From Psychrobacter sp. ANT_WB68 (GTDB lineage: Bacteria; Pseudomonadota; Gammaproteobacteria; Pseudomonadales; Moraxellaceae): DNA of 64,000 nucleotides. The first letter of the stretch is position 1. Every line of letters begins with the position of its first letter. The notes beneath the pieces are model-generated. The model saw only the letters and a list, made by a program, of their open reading frames with translations. It had not been told where the DNA came from and made no database searches. The stretch lies in the NCBI RefSeq assembly GCF_008369115.1, contig NZ_VOAZ01000004.1, positions 62,001 to 126,000 on the forward strand, given 5' to 3'. The position numbers and the translations under genes were made by a program. Shown here piece after piece: positions 35,259-44,940 of the stretch.

Positions 35259-35308
35259 GTTGGTCTAATTGAGGTGTATATGAATAATAGACCAACGAAT
35301 AGACCAAC
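35259..35308. repeat. Right cluster of TAGACCAAC motifs (candidate integrase arm sites)
   Basis: One inverted copy (35259-35267) and a direct doublet (35288-35296 and 35300-35308), the doublet with the same 12-base period as at 11351-11371. It lies about 140 bases inside the right attachment site. Confidence 0.6.
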
Positions 35309-35450
35309 ACAATACGTGGGATACATAGGATTGAACGGGAATGATTGGGACAGCAATAGATAATAAGCATAGACTGGAAGTCTTGCTATTAAAGGTTTTA
35401 AGGGTCGTTTAGGATAAGATGGGACAGATTGGGAAAAGAGGTATTATATA

Positions 35451-35479
35451 AGATTGGCGGTGAAGGAGGGATTCGAACC
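35451..35479. repeat. Right attachment site within tRNA-Ser 3' end
   Basis: Counterpart of the repeat at 11271-11299. It covers AGAT plus the encoded CCA, discriminator base, acceptor strand and part of the T arm of tRNA-Ser(GGA). Confidence 0.65.
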
Positions 35480-35545
35480 CTCGATACGCTATGAACGTAT
35501 ACACACTTTCCAGGCGTGCGGTTTCAGCCACTCACCCACTTCACC
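35455..35545 (-). tRNA. tRNA-Ser (anticodon GGA)
   Basis: 91 bases including an encoded CCA. Acceptor stem GGTGAAG / CTTCACC, D arm with GAGTGGCTGAAACCGC, anticodon loop CTGGAAA (GGA), a long variable arm GTATACG / CGTATC type as in class II tRNAs, and T loop GGTTCGAATCCC. The integrative element abuts its 3' end, and the encoded CCA is regenerated, so the tRNA should stay functional. Confidence 0.95.
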
Positions 35546-35578
35546 GTTTTTTGCAAGACCAAGATTTTTGGCTGCCTA

Positions 35579-35607
35579 AGTATAGCGGATAGCATTTAAA
35601 ATGTCAC
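35579..35607 (-). promoter_or_regulatory. Predicted promoter of tRNA-Ser
   Basis: On the minus strand, GTGACA (35602-35607), a 17-base spacer and TATACT (35579-35584), about 35 bases ahead of the tRNA 5' end. Confidence 0.65.
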
Positions 35608-35676
35608 CACTTACGCGGCATCTTTCTTTATTGGTAAGTGCCTGCTAGGATAGCGCATACGTAATGGCAGGCATAG

Positions 35677-36585
35677 ATGGTTGAAAGTGGCATGATAAGT
35701 TTTTTTAAAGATAAAGCACGGGTTAAAAATAACATCATAATGACAGTGTTCACTGTCTTAATAGGGTTATCGTCTGCACAGGCTGATGATCTGAGTAAAT
35801 GTAGCCAATCTTTTTATGGTGGCGTGTACCCTGAGTTTACCAACCCTAAGCTCAGTAACAATACCCAAGCACTCTGTATGGACGGTTTTGCCGTCATGTA
35901 TTCTGGTGTATCGCGTACCCCACTGTGGTCGGCAGAGCATTTAGACCGTAAGCGCCTGCAGCAAGCCAAAGCAATTGACCGTGAAGACAGCTTTCATGAA
36001 GAAAGCCGCCTGCCAAAATCCATGCGCGCCAAACTGTCTGATTATTCAGGCTCTGGTTACGATCGTGGACACTTAGCACCCAATGGCAATATGGCCAACC
36101 GCAGCCAACAATACGATAGCTTTAGTCTTGCCAATATCGCTCCACAGTCACCGCGTAATAATCGTTATATTTGGCGCAATATTGAATCTGCTACGCGCTA
36201 TTTAACCCAGCAGTACGGTGAGGTTTACACGATTACAGGGGTGGCATTTACTGGTAAAAAGACCACACAACTGGCAGATCGTGTGCTCGTACCCAGTCAT
36301 TTTTTTAAGGCGGTATATATACCAGCGAGTAACCAAGCAGGGGTTTATTATGCGCCCAATGATGAATCAGAGCGTATAGATGTGATTAGTGTTGATGAAT
36401 TAACCACCAAAATTGGCATCGACGTTTTACCCGTACTTGACGCGCAGACCAAAGCACAAGCATTTGATTTGCCGTTAAAGGCTGGCGAAGTAGCAGATGT
36501 GCCCGAAACCTCACAAGAAGAGCCAGTTTGGATGCTATTTGTCCTAGCAATCGTTGACTGGCTCATGGCACAATTACAGGCATAA
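35677..36585 (+). CDS. Secreted DNA/RNA non-specific endonuclease (NUC family)
   Basis: 302 residues with an exported N terminus (hydrophobic core IMTVFTVLIGLSSAQA). The beta-beta-alpha metal endonuclease domain has YDRGHLAPNGNM (catalytic His near residue 132) and SLANIAPQSPRNNRYIW with the metal-binding Asn. A hydrophobic C-terminal helix (MLFVLAIVDWLMAQL) may tether it to the membrane. The family includes NucA and Serratia nuclease, which degrade DNA and RNA outside the cytoplasm. First chromosomal gene beyond the tRNA. An ATG five codons further in is an equally good start. Confidence 0.88.
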   Translation: MVESGMISFFKDKARVKNNIIMTVFTVLIGLSSAQADDLSKCSQSFYGGVYPEFTNPKLSNNTQALCMDGFAVMYSGVSRTPLWSAEHLDRKRLQQAKAIDREDSFHEESRLPKSMRAKLSDYSGSGYDRGHLAPNGNMANRSQQYDSFSLANIAPQSPRNNRYIWRNIESATRYLTQQYGEVYTITGVAFTGKKTTQLADRVLVPSHFFKAVYIPASNQAGVYYAPNDESERIDVISVDELTTKIGIDVLPVLDAQTKAQAFDLPLKAGEVADVPETSQEEPVWMLFVLAIVDWLMAQLQA

Positions 36586-36659
36586 GTCGTTTGAATATAA
36601 CTAAATCCCCACAGCATTGAAAGATTACGTAATGCACTATTAAGGCAAAGGAGGACTAA

Positions 36660-36923
36660 ATGATTGACCCATTTGCAAATAATCATCAAAGTATGCAGAT
36701 TGGTGATTTGATAATTGAAAATCAAGAAGATAAAATTATTATTTATGGTGACATTAATCTGGTCTTTGATGAAGCGGGATATGAGCAAGCACAGCAGCTA
36801 CACGAGCTCACCAGTAAAATTATGCTGGCATTTGAAAATAGAAGTCAATATAGTAATAATAATGACAAGTCAAAAGAAAAAGATGACCAATCGGGCAAAA
36901 TCATAGACAATCCGTTCCTATAA
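36660..36923 (+). CDS. Hypothetical small acidic protein, 87 aa
   Basis: Not recognised. A very strong Shine-Dalgarno (AAAGGAGG) precedes the ATG, so it is surely translated. The N-terminal part has strands (MQIGDLIIEN and DKIIIYGDINLVFD). A helix (AGYEQAQQLHELTSKIMLAF) and a disordered charged tail with a run of Asn, Lys and Asp follow. Lies 74 bases after the endonuclease gene, but I see nothing linking the two functionally. Confidence 0.65.
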   Translation: MIDPFANNHQSMQIGDLIIENQEDKIIIYGDINLVFDEAGYEQAQQLHELTSKIMLAFENRSQYSNNNDKSKEKDDQSGKIIDNPFL

Positions 36924-37196
36924 CTGTTTGATATGCTTTTGATTTTATAGAAATAATAAACTATAAAAAATTACTAGGCAAAACCTAAAAATTGCTTATA
37001 ATGAGTCAAGACATCGCTTATGTCGATCAAACTTTTTATGAAAAGCTAGGCATTAATTAAAGACTAATGCTGGTCACTAACTTAAACTAAGTATAGAGTT
37101 GACTTGCTGGTAATAAAAGATTGTTGATAAAAGGATAAGCGTAGGACATCAGAAACACAGTGTTTCTAATTATCATTGAATGAAGGGAGTCAATTT
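36924..37196. other. Gap upstream of DUF2147 gene
   Basis: Contains a 17-base palindrome AGAAACACAGTGTTTCT near 37149 that could be an operator for the downstream gene, and a 19-codon reading frame at 37001 that I do not call. Confidence 0.35.
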
Positions 37197-37580
37197 ATGA
37201 AATTATTTGCAAAAACTACATTAGCAGTTGTTGGTATTAGTTTCGCAAGCATGGCATTCGCCGCTGATCCATTAGCCAATACTACTTGGCAAACCTATGA
37301 CGAAGGCAAGCCAAAAGGCGTGGTTAAAATCACTGAGTCAAATGGTGTGTTAACGGGTAAGCTGATTAGTACTGTGTCAGAGAAAGGTCAGAAGCACGTT
37401 GGTATGACGATCATTTCTGGACTAAAAGCTGATGGTAATGGTAAATATAGTGGTGGTAAGATCACTGACCCTGAAAAGAACAAGACTTATAAGTTGACCG
37501 CTAACTTAAGCGGCAGCACCTTGGATCTAAAAGGTCACTTAGGGCCATTCTCACGTAGCCAAACGTGGAAAAAGAAATAA
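37197..37580 (+). CDS. Secreted DUF2147 protein
   Basis: 127 residues with a signal peptide cleaved after ASMAFA. The mature protein has the DUF2147 layout: NTTWQTYDEGKPKGVVKI, then DGNGKYSGGKITDPEKNKTYK and a terminal GPFSRSQTWKK. DUF2147 proteins are small periplasmic beta-rich proteins of unknown role, often upregulated by stress. I chose the ATG at 37197 because GGGAG sits eight bases upstream; a start seven codons earlier lacks this. A strong terminator follows, so it is monocistronic. Confidence 0.82.
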   Translation: MKLFAKTTLAVVGISFASMAFAADPLANTTWQTYDEGKPKGVVKITESNGVLTGKLISTVSEKGQKHVGMTIISGLKADGNGKYSGGKITDPEKNKTYKLTANLSGSTLDLKGHLGPFSRSQTWKKK

Positions 37581-37633
37581 GTTTAAGTGACTTGCATCTT
37601 CTTCATTAGGATAAGTCTTAATAAAGAATAAAG

Positions 37634-37669
37634 AATCCCGCATAACCGAAAGGTTTTGCGGGATTTTTA
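37634..37669. terminator. Rho-independent terminator after the DUF2147 gene
   Basis: Nine-base stem AATCCCGCA / TGCGGGATT with an inner AACC/GGTT extension around a GAAA tetraloop, followed by T5. Confidence 0.9.
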
Positions 37670-37758
37670 ATGGTATGGATTTTTATTAATCATAGACTTA
37701 GTGATACTGGTTTTATTGATGATCAATCTATCAACAGTAAAACCATCGTAGATAGCAT

Positions 37759-39021
37759 TTACCTTATAAATTCTGGATAGGCTTCCATACCGCATTCGGC
37801 TATATCCGCCCCTTGGTATTCTTCTTCTTCAGAGATACGCAGACCAATCACCAGTTTAATAATGCTCCAAGCGATCAGACTACTCATAAACACCCAAGTA
37901 AAGATAGTTGCGGCACCGGCAATTTGACCGAGCAAGGTAGCGGCAGGATTGGTCAGCGGGACCAACAGTAGGCCGAAAAAGCCAGTCACGCCATGCACCG
38001 AAATAGCACCGACTGGGTCATCGATTTTGATTTTATCTAATACTAGGATTGATATCACTACAATGACGCCTGCTACCATTCCAAATAGCGTTGCCTGAAG
38101 CGCTGAAGGGGTCAAAGGTTCGGCGGTGATAGCGACGAGCCCTGCTAGCGCACCATTTAAGAGCATGGTCAAATCTGCCTTACCAAAGATGATTCGAGCG
38201 ATAATGAGTGCGCCAATGGCGCCACCCGCAGCGGCGGCATTGGTATTCAAAAACACGATAGCGACGGAATTGGCACTAGTGATATCGGCAAGCTTCAACA
38301 CTGAGCCACCATTAAAGCCAAACCAGCCCATCCATAAGATTAGTGTGCCAAGCGCAGCCAGTGGCAAGTTGGCCCCCGGAATGGCGCGTATCTCACCATT
38401 AGGACCATATTTACCTTTGCGCGCTCCTAAGAGCAAGACACCTGATAGCGCGGCAGCGGCTCCAGCCATGTGGACAATACCTGAGCCAGCAAAATCTGAG
38501 AAGCCCAAGTCGCCCAAACTATATAAACCAAAGACTTCTTTACCGCCCCACGTCCAACTGCCTTCTAACGGGTAAATAAAGCCTGTCATGACGACGGCAA
38601 AGAGCAAAAAAGACCACAATTTCATGCGTTCAGCCACCGCACCTGAAACGATTGACATACAGGTAGCAACAAAAACGACTTGGAAGAAAAAGTCAGATGC
38701 ACGGGAGTAAACGGCATCGCCGCCAAAGCCGTTTTCAGCTGAGGTTGCCAACGCGTCTGCTACTAAGGTTTCAGTACCGGCAATACCAGTCAAAAACAGA
38801 TTGCCATCATACATAATTGCATAACCGCATATCATATACATGCTACAGGCGGTGGCGAAGAGGGCTATATTTTTGGTGAGGATTTCGACAGTGTTTTTTG
38901 AGCGTACCAGTCCTGCTTCTAACATGGTAAAGCCGGCGGCCATCCACATGACTAGCGCCCCACACATTAAAAAGTAAAACGTATCTAGCGCGTACTGGAG
39001 CTCAAATATTTGATTTTGCAT
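37759..39021 (-). CDS. amtB: Ammonium transporter AmtB
   Basis: 420 residues with about 11 membrane helices and Amt hallmarks: WMAAGFTMLEAGLVRSKN near the N terminus, GSGIVHMAGAAAALSG carrying one twin-His position, and DPVGAISVHGVTGFFG carrying the second. It takes up ammonium and is shut by unmodified GlnK. Start at 39021 follows GGGGGA and begins without a long leader; a start 17 codons upstream is possible but less likely. Lies 83 bases after glnK, the classical operon. Confidence 0.95.
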   Translation of the reverse strand: MQNQIFELQYALDTFYFLMCGALVMWMAAGFTMLEAGLVRSKNTVEILTKNIALFATACSMYMICGYAIMYDGNLFLTGIAGTETLVADALATSAENGFGGDAVYSRASDFFFQVVFVATCMSIVSGAVAERMKLWSFLLFAVVMTGFIYPLEGSWTWGGKEVFGLYSLGDLGFSDFAGSGIVHMAGAAAALSGVLLLGARKGKYGPNGEIRAIPGANLPLAALGTLILWMGWFGFNGGSVLKLADITSANSVAIVFLNTNAAAAGGAIGALIIARIIFGKADLTMLLNGALAGLVAITAEPLTPSALQATLFGMVAGVIVVISILVLDKIKIDDPVGAISVHGVTGFFGLLLVPLTNPAATLLGQIAGAATIFTWVFMSSLIAWSIIKLVIGLRISEEEEYQGADIAECGMEAYPEFIR

Positions 39022-39104
39022 GTTAATTCCCCCTTGAATATATGCAATATAGAAATCGAGATGACCTATCAATCAGTGTTCATAGGTGGTCTGGCGCTTA
39101 AGTA

Positions 39105-39542
<438 letters not shown>

Positions 39543-39898
39543 AATCTACTCAAGGGGGTAAGTAGGTTTGCACACAGGCGCTCAAAAACACTTATAAAAA
39601 TGACAATGAATAGCACTTATATCATAACGATAAATAGCACATTTATTGATACAAGTTAGTGAAATCAACCTTTAACGTTGAATGAACGAAAACTTTATTA
39701 TAACCAACTTTTTAACCACTTGGGGAGGCTATCACTTTATTTCATGTGATGATTTGATAAAAGATGCTGGCAAAGAAAAGGGCAGGTATAACAGGAGGAA
39801 GTTGTAGAAGCTTAAGCTAGATGGGATATTCAAAGCGCGATAAATCACGCTTAAAATTAAGCCTCTACAATAAAATAAAGTAGCAGTGTTATGTTTGC
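39543..39898. other. Gap between glnK promoter region and the Usp gene
   Basis: AT-rich, no convincing ORF. Any NtrC-binding site would be expected here; I could not pick a clear one by eye. Confidence 0.35.
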
Positions 39899-40753
39899 TT
39901 ATGCCTTAGGGAAGAGTAAGTACGGGGTTTTTGTGCGGCCGAGCAGTTTTTTTGTCTCGCTACCTTTTAGTAACGCTAGCAAACGTGGTTGCCCAAAAGC
40001 ACCGGTCATGAGCAAACCAATGTCATTCTTGCTTTGATAATCGTTTAAGGCGGCCGTCACATCGTGACAATCAAGTAAGGCTTTTTTAGATTTGATACCA
40101 GCTTGCTTTAGACGCGCATAGGCTTCACGTAACGCATCGCAGTTCTCTGCACTTTCTTTGGCAACCATGACAATATGCACTGTCAAAGCACGAATAAGCG
40201 GCGTTTTGCACAGCCAATTAAGCAACTTATTCGAGGTAGGGCTATTGTCAAAAGCGAATAACGCCGTGGTTGGGGGCAAAAATGGTGCATGAGTCACCAA
40301 AATGGGGCAGTGGCTCAACCGTATAAGCTGGCTCAAGGTTGATTTGCAGGTGACATGATGACCGATAACGATTAATTGCGCTTTGTCATCGACGTAATCG
40401 ATACTCTCACTCAAGTGTTCATGCCGATGTAGGGTATAGGTCTTGATTTTATGACGTTGCTGCTCGCAGTAGCTGGTAGCTTGGTGTAGCAACAGCTTAC
40501 CTTGGGCTTTTAGTTCACTATTGCTGAAGTGTTCTTTTGCCGTAAATTGATCTAGCAAGACATTTTCATCATCAATATTTAGGCAACCTGAATAATCAAC
40601 GGCTGCTTTTTGTTGTAAGCTTGGCACGGAATGTAGCAGACCGATGGGAGCTTGCAGGCGAATAGACGCCCACATACTGGCATCTAAAACAGCTTGCACA
40701 TGATTAGGACAGTCTAAGCAGGCAATCACGCTATCTGGCTTCAAATTACTCAT
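39899..40753 (-). CDS. Tandem universal stress protein
   Basis: 284 residues composed of two Usp domains (about 1-150 and 158-284). Each has hydrophobic strand VIACLDC or LFAFDNSPTSNKLLNWL at the start; the GLLMTGAFGQPRLLALLKGS segment near the C terminus resembles the nucleotide-binding G-x2-G-x9-G region. Tandem UspA proteins respond to stress and may bind ATP. It lies downstream of the SulP transporter on the same strand; Usp proteins often accompany SulP carriers. The two are separated by a long perfect hairpin. Confidence 0.82.
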   Translation of the reverse strand: MSNLKPDSVIACLDCPNHVQAVLDASMWASIRLQAPIGLLHSVPSLQQKAAVDYSGCLNIDDENVLLDQFTAKEHFSNSELKAQGKLLLHQATSYCEQQRHKIKTYTLHRHEHLSESIDYVDDKAQLIVIGHHVTCKSTLSQLIRLSHCPILVTHAPFLPPTTALFAFDNSPTSNKLLNWLCKTPLIRALTVHIVMVAKESAENCDALREAYARLKQAGIKSKKALLDCHDVTAALNDYQSKNDIGLLMTGAFGQPRLLALLKGSETKKLLGRTKTPYLLFPKA

Positions 40754-40779
40754 AAAGGCACCACATATCTCAATAATGA

Positions 40780-40831
40780 AAACACAGGCTCGCTGGTTAA
40801 AGAGATACCTTTAACCAGCGAGCCTGTGTTT
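40780..40831. terminator. Perfect 23-bp hairpin between sulP and the Usp gene
   Basis: AAACACAGGCTCGCTGGTTAAAG (first 20 bases shown in part: AAACACAGGCTCGCTGGTTA) pairs perfectly with its reverse complement at 40809-40831 around a 6-base loop. It is likely the sulP terminator on the minus strand (A-rich on its left), although a full 23-base stem is unusually long for that. Confidence 0.6.
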
Positions 40832-40902
40832 ATATACCAATATAATTGCTAATAAATAAACCAAGCGTATATCTCAGCTTGATAATACCTATGCAGTTTT
40901 GC

Positions 40903-42402
40903 TTAATCCAAGAGCCCAATATCTCGGCGATCATGAATTGAAAAACGATCGATAAGGGTGCGGCTAGCGCTGTTGAGTCCAACCACTTTGACATCAATAC
41001 CTTCGCGTTGCAAACGCATGACCAGCTTGTCCAAAGCGTCAACCGCACTCACATCCCAAAAGTGGGCTTGGCTGACGTCAATTTGTACGTTGTCTAAGGC
41101 TTCTTTGGTATCAAAACTATGTAAAAACTGGGTCGTAGACGCAAAGAAAACTTGCCCTTGCACGTAGTAATAACGGCTATTACTGCTGTCATCATACTCA
41201 CTGAAGACAGTTAAGAATTGCCCGATTTTGTTGGCAAACGCTAAAGCTGAAAGCAGCACGCCAACGCCGACGCCATAGGCTAAATTATGGGTAAAGACAG
41301 TGGTCAAAACCGTGGCTAGCATAACGATGTTAAAGGACATTGGATGGGTTTTGAATTCACGAATAGACTGCCAGTTAAAGGTGCCAATAGAAACCATAAT
41401 CATAACGGCCACCAATGCTGCCATCGGTATCAGGCTCACCCATTCGCTCAAGAATACCACCATAATGAGTAGCACCACACCGGCTATGAGCGTTGATAAA
41501 CGCGTACGACCGCCTGATTTGACGTTAATCATCGACTGCCCAATCATCGCACAACCCGCCATACCACCAAAAAATCCCGACACCACATTAGCCATACCTT
41601 GACCACGGCATTCTTTGTTTTTATCACTTGGCGTATCGGTTAATTCATCGACAATGGTCGCGGTCATCATAGATTCTAGTAAGCCTACAATGGCAAGTGC
41701 GATTGAATAAGGCGCGATGATAAGTAAGGTATTCAAGTTGAGCGGGATATCAGGCAACAAAAACACGGGTAAAGAATCTGGCAAATCGCCCATACTGCCG
41801 ACGTTACGAATATCAAGATTCATATACATGGCGACAGCAGTCAAGCCAACGATACAAATCAGCGGTGACGGAATCACGCGACCGATTTTAGGAATCAGCG
41901 GAAATAAGTAGATGATCGCCAACCCAGCTGCGGTCATAATATAAACTGTCATACCGACACGCTCAGTCATCGGATTAAGCTCAGGCAACTGAGCAGCAAA
42001 TATTAAAATCGCCAGTGCATTGACAAAACCAATGACCACCGAGCGCGACACAAAGCGCATCAAGTTACCAAGCTTTAAGATACCCATGATTATTTGGATA
42101 ACGCCGCACAATAAGGTCGCAGCAAGTAAATATTGCAAACCGTGCTCGGCAACCAAATCAACCATTACCAATGCCATCGCACCGGTCGCGGCTGAAATCA
42201 TACCCGGACGTCCACCGACAAAACTAATCACCACAGCGATACAAAAAGATGCATACAAACCGACTTTTGGGTCGACACCAGCGATAATAGAAAAGGCAAT
42301 CGCTTCTGGAATCAAGGCCAGTGCTACCACCAAACCTGATAACGTATCACCGCGAATATTGGAAAACCACTCTTCACGCAAACTGCCAAAAAAAGATGTC
42401 AT
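40903..42402 (-). CDS. SulP family anion transporter with STAS domain
   Basis: 499 residues. About 10-14 membrane helices start with [26 protein letters not shown], the SulP signature. A C-terminal STAS domain follows (about 420-499: [20 protein letters not shown]). The [22 protein letters not shown] motif fits the SulP core. SulP carriers import sulphate or bicarbonate; sequence alone does not settle which. I use the ATG at 42402 rather than a TTG 36 bases upstream. Paired with a tandem Usp gene downstream. Confidence 0.9.
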   Translation of the reverse strand: MTSFFGSLREEWFSNIRGDTLSGLVVALALIPEAIAFSIIAGVDPKVGLYASFCIAVVISFVGGRPGMISAATGAMALVMVDLVAEHGLQYLLAATLLCGVIQIIMGILKLGNLMRFVSRSVVIGFVNALAILIFAAQLPELNPMTERVGMTVYIMTAAGLAIIYLFPLIPKIGRVIPSPLICIVGLTAVAMYMNLDIRNVGSMGDLPDSLPVFLLPDIPLNLNTLLIIAPYSIALAIVGLLESMMTATIVDELTDTPSDKNKECRGQGMANVVSGFFGGMAGCAMIGQSMINVKSGGRTRLSTLIAGVVLLIMVVFLSEWVSLIPMAALVAVMIMVSIGTFNWQSIREFKTHPMSFNIVMLATVLTTVFTHNLAYGVGVGVLLSALAFANKIGQFLTVFSEYDDSSNSRYYYVQGQVFFASTTQFLHSFDTKEALDNVQIDVSQAHFWDVSAVDALDKLVMRLQREGIDVKVVGLNSASRTLIDRFSIHDRRDIGLLD

Positions 42403-43164
42403 AAGTAAACTGCATAGGGTTAGAGGCAAAAAAAGCAATCATTTAAAGCTTAGCGATGAAATGATTGTATCGTGACTAACTATGTCGAGCATGATATCGA
42501 CCATAATTACATTATAAAAAATAGGTCATAGCGATAGATGCAGATAATCGTTCTTTAAATAGGTAATCATGCAGCAATATGGCTTTTGCACGACTATCTA
42601 CTTTAGTACTAGCTAGCTATTTGGCTATCTATCGACCTTTATAACGGTATCGCAAATGCCATCACCCATAATCAATATGATGACAGTCTTTAAAATGATG
42701 AATAAGTGTTGGCAATGATCTGTTGTGGTAGAAGAAGATAAATAATCTGTCAGACAAAAGCACCAAAATATAGGGCAGAGTTTGCCTGTCATACCATTAC
42801 CACCATATGAATCGTTGCTGAAGAGATGGGACAGTAGCGCGATACGTGTGACAACATGCTAAACTAAAATGCTAAATTGAATACTTGGTCAAAATGGCGC
42901 TATCTATAATAGCGGCTCCTATTGAGTCAGCTATTATAGCATTAGCGACTCAATATAAAAACAGGCGCATAATAACGCAAAGTCTCAAAAAACCAGTACC
43001 GAAATCCGAGTGATACCTTTATGATGCTCTTCATCTAAAGCGTCTCACTCAGGCGATATATAGCGCGTATACCTAGAGCTAGGTTTATATCCAAGCTGCT
43101 TATAAAACCTATATGCTTAATACTTGATACAATTTTGTTTGTTCAATAGATAGAAGGAATAGAT
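42403..43164. other. Long gap between divergent sulP-like gene and murD
   Basis: About 760 bases without a credible ORF. It holds an imperfect hairpin at 42920-42955 (arms TATTGAGTC / GACTCAATA) and the murD ribosome site AAGGA before 43165. The murD promoter presumably lies in the last 150 bases. Confidence 0.4.
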
Positions 43165-44583
43165 ATGACCGCCAGCACCGCAACAGAAGCCTTACTTCAT
43201 AAAGGCAGTGGTTTACAAGTCGTGGTTGGTTTGGGGCAGTCGGGACTGTCGGTGGCGCATTATTTGACCGCACAAGGCTACCAAGTCGCCGTGACTGATA
43301 ATCAAGTGAACCCCACCTTAGCAGACCAGTTACCTGCGGCCGTTAAGATTCGCCAATTCGGGGCGATAGATGCAGAGTTATTGCAACAAGCCGATCGGAT
43401 TATTATTAGCCCTGGCATTTCATTGAAAACAGCAGCAGTTGCCGCTGCTAGAGAAGCAAATATTCCGGTCGTTAGCGATATTCAGTTGTTTTGTGAGGCT
43501 TGCCGCGTACCAATTATTGCCATTACTGGCTCTAATGCCAAGAGTACTGTGACCACATTGGTTGGACAAATGGCGGCGGATGCTGGGGTCAATGTTGGCG
43601 TAGGCGGCAATATTGGCGTACCAGCACTGACTTTACTGTCAAATAGCGAGATGGAGTTGGCCGTTATTGAGCTATCGAGCTTCCAGTTAGAGACCGTGAC
43701 CAATTTAGGCGCGCAGGTGGCAACGGTACTTAATATGTCACCTGACCACTTAGACCGTCATGGCGATATGCTCGGCTATCATCAAGCCAAGCATCGTATC
43801 TTTCAAGGTGCCAAATCAGTGGTTATCAATCGCGAAGATGCCTTGACGCGCCCGTTGGTAGCGGATAATTTGCCACGCTTGAGCACAGGTATTCATGCCC
43901 CTGATAAAGGTCAGTATGGGCTTATTACCGACTCAGAGGGGCAGACGTATCTGGCACGCGGGACAGAACGTTTGCTATCGGCGGATAAACTGCGCATTAA
44001 AGGTCGTCATAATTTGCTCAATGCGCAAGCAGCTTTGGCACTTGGCGAGCTTGCCGGTTTGCCGCTTGATAGTATGCTTAACACTTTGCAAGCATTCACA
44101 GGACTTGAACATCGCTGCGAGTATGTCGCCACGGTCGATGGAATTGATTATTTTAATGATTCTAAGGGTACCAATATTGGCTCAACGATGGCCGCTGTCG
44201 AAGGTTTGGGGGCAGTATATGCACCCAAAGACGGGAAGCTGTTGTTAATTTTGGGCGGTCAGGGTAAGGGGCAGCAATTTGGCGAATTAACGCCTTTTAT
44301 CAATCAGTACGTCAGCCAAGTGCTGTTTATTGGCGAAGATAGTCAGCAAATTGAGCAGCATTTACGAGCAGCAGGTATCCGTGATGACAATGTCTCATTA
44401 CATCAATGTCAGACATTAGAAGGCGCTTTTGCGATGATTCAACAAGTCACGGCAAGCAGCTTATCGCAAGTACAAGCGGTGCTATTGTCGCCCGCTTGCG
44501 CCAGCTTTGATCAGTTTAGTGGTTTTGTTGCCCGTGGCGAGCACTTTAGTCAGCTTGTTAGGCAATTGGACAATGTGTCATAA
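43165..44583 (+). CDS. murD: UDP-N-acetylmuramoylalanine--D-glutamate ligase MurD
   Basis: 472-residue cytoplasmic ligase adding D-Glu in peptidoglycan precursor synthesis. The N-terminal Rossmann part has VVGLGQSGLSVAHYL, the ATP-binding loop ITGSNAKSTVTTL (near residue 117; E. coli MurD has GSNGKST, so G is replaced by A here), MSPDHLDRHG and the FNDSKGTNIGS motif. AAGGA precedes the ATG. It is followed 357 bases later by ftsW, as in cell-wall clusters, but other dcw genes are absent. Confidence 0.95.
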   Translation: MTASTATEALLHKGSGLQVVVGLGQSGLSVAHYLTAQGYQVAVTDNQVNPTLADQLPAAVKIRQFGAIDAELLQQADRIIISPGISLKTAAVAAAREANIPVVSDIQLFCEACRVPIIAITGSNAKSTVTTLVGQMAADAGVNVGVGGNIGVPALTLLSNSEMELAVIELSSFQLETVTNLGAQVATVLNMSPDHLDRHGDMLGYHQAKHRIFQGAKSVVINREDALTRPLVADNLPRLSTGIHAPDKGQYGLITDSEGQTYLARGTERLLSADKLRIKGRHNLLNAQAALALGELAGLPLDSMLNTLQAFTGLEHRCEYVATVDGIDYFNDSKGTNIGSTMAAVEGLGAVYAPKDGKLLLILGGQGKGQQFGELTPFINQYVSQVLFIGEDSQQIEQHLRAAGIRDDNVSLHQCQTLEGAFAMIQQVTASSLSQVQAVLLSPACASFDQFSGFVARGEHFSQLVRQLDNVS

Positions 44584-44940
44584 GATAGGTTGTCCTGAAA
44601 TAGCTTGTCACTAGATGGTATGACCATCAGCTTTTTAGATGATTTAATTATTTTGCTGAAAATGGCAGGCGTTTTTTGATAAATGATTGTTTTGCTTATA
44701 AATTGCTGCTACTGTCAAATATAGCCAGTGGGGCATACGGAGAAGCTGGTAACAAACCAGCCAAACGAGGCAGCTTGCCATGTCGTTACTCAATATCGAC
44801 AAGGTAAACAGCCAATAAAGCAAGGTTTGTCAAAGATCAGCTGTCTGCTATTATCTATTGGATAAAATCTATTTCATATTTTTTAAACGGTGGCGTTTTA
44901 TAAACGCCGTGTTTTTTCGTTTGCTAGTGTATATAAAATT
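44584..44940. other. Gap between murD and ftsW
   Basis: No ORF. A perfect hairpin GGCGTTTTATAAACGCC lies at 44892-44908 directly before ftsW and overlaps a possible GTG start, so it may affect ftsW translation. Confidence 0.4.

Noticed and set aside
37001..37060. 19-codon frame starting MSQDIAY
   Set aside because: Too short to support, with no Shine-Dalgarno and no recognised peptide.
38126..38575. Plus-strand frame of 149 codons within amtB
   Set aside because: Proline- and alanine-rich shadow of amtB with no start signal.
41300..42475. Plus-strand frames opposite the SulP gene
   Set aside because: Antisense shadows of a well-supported transporter gene.
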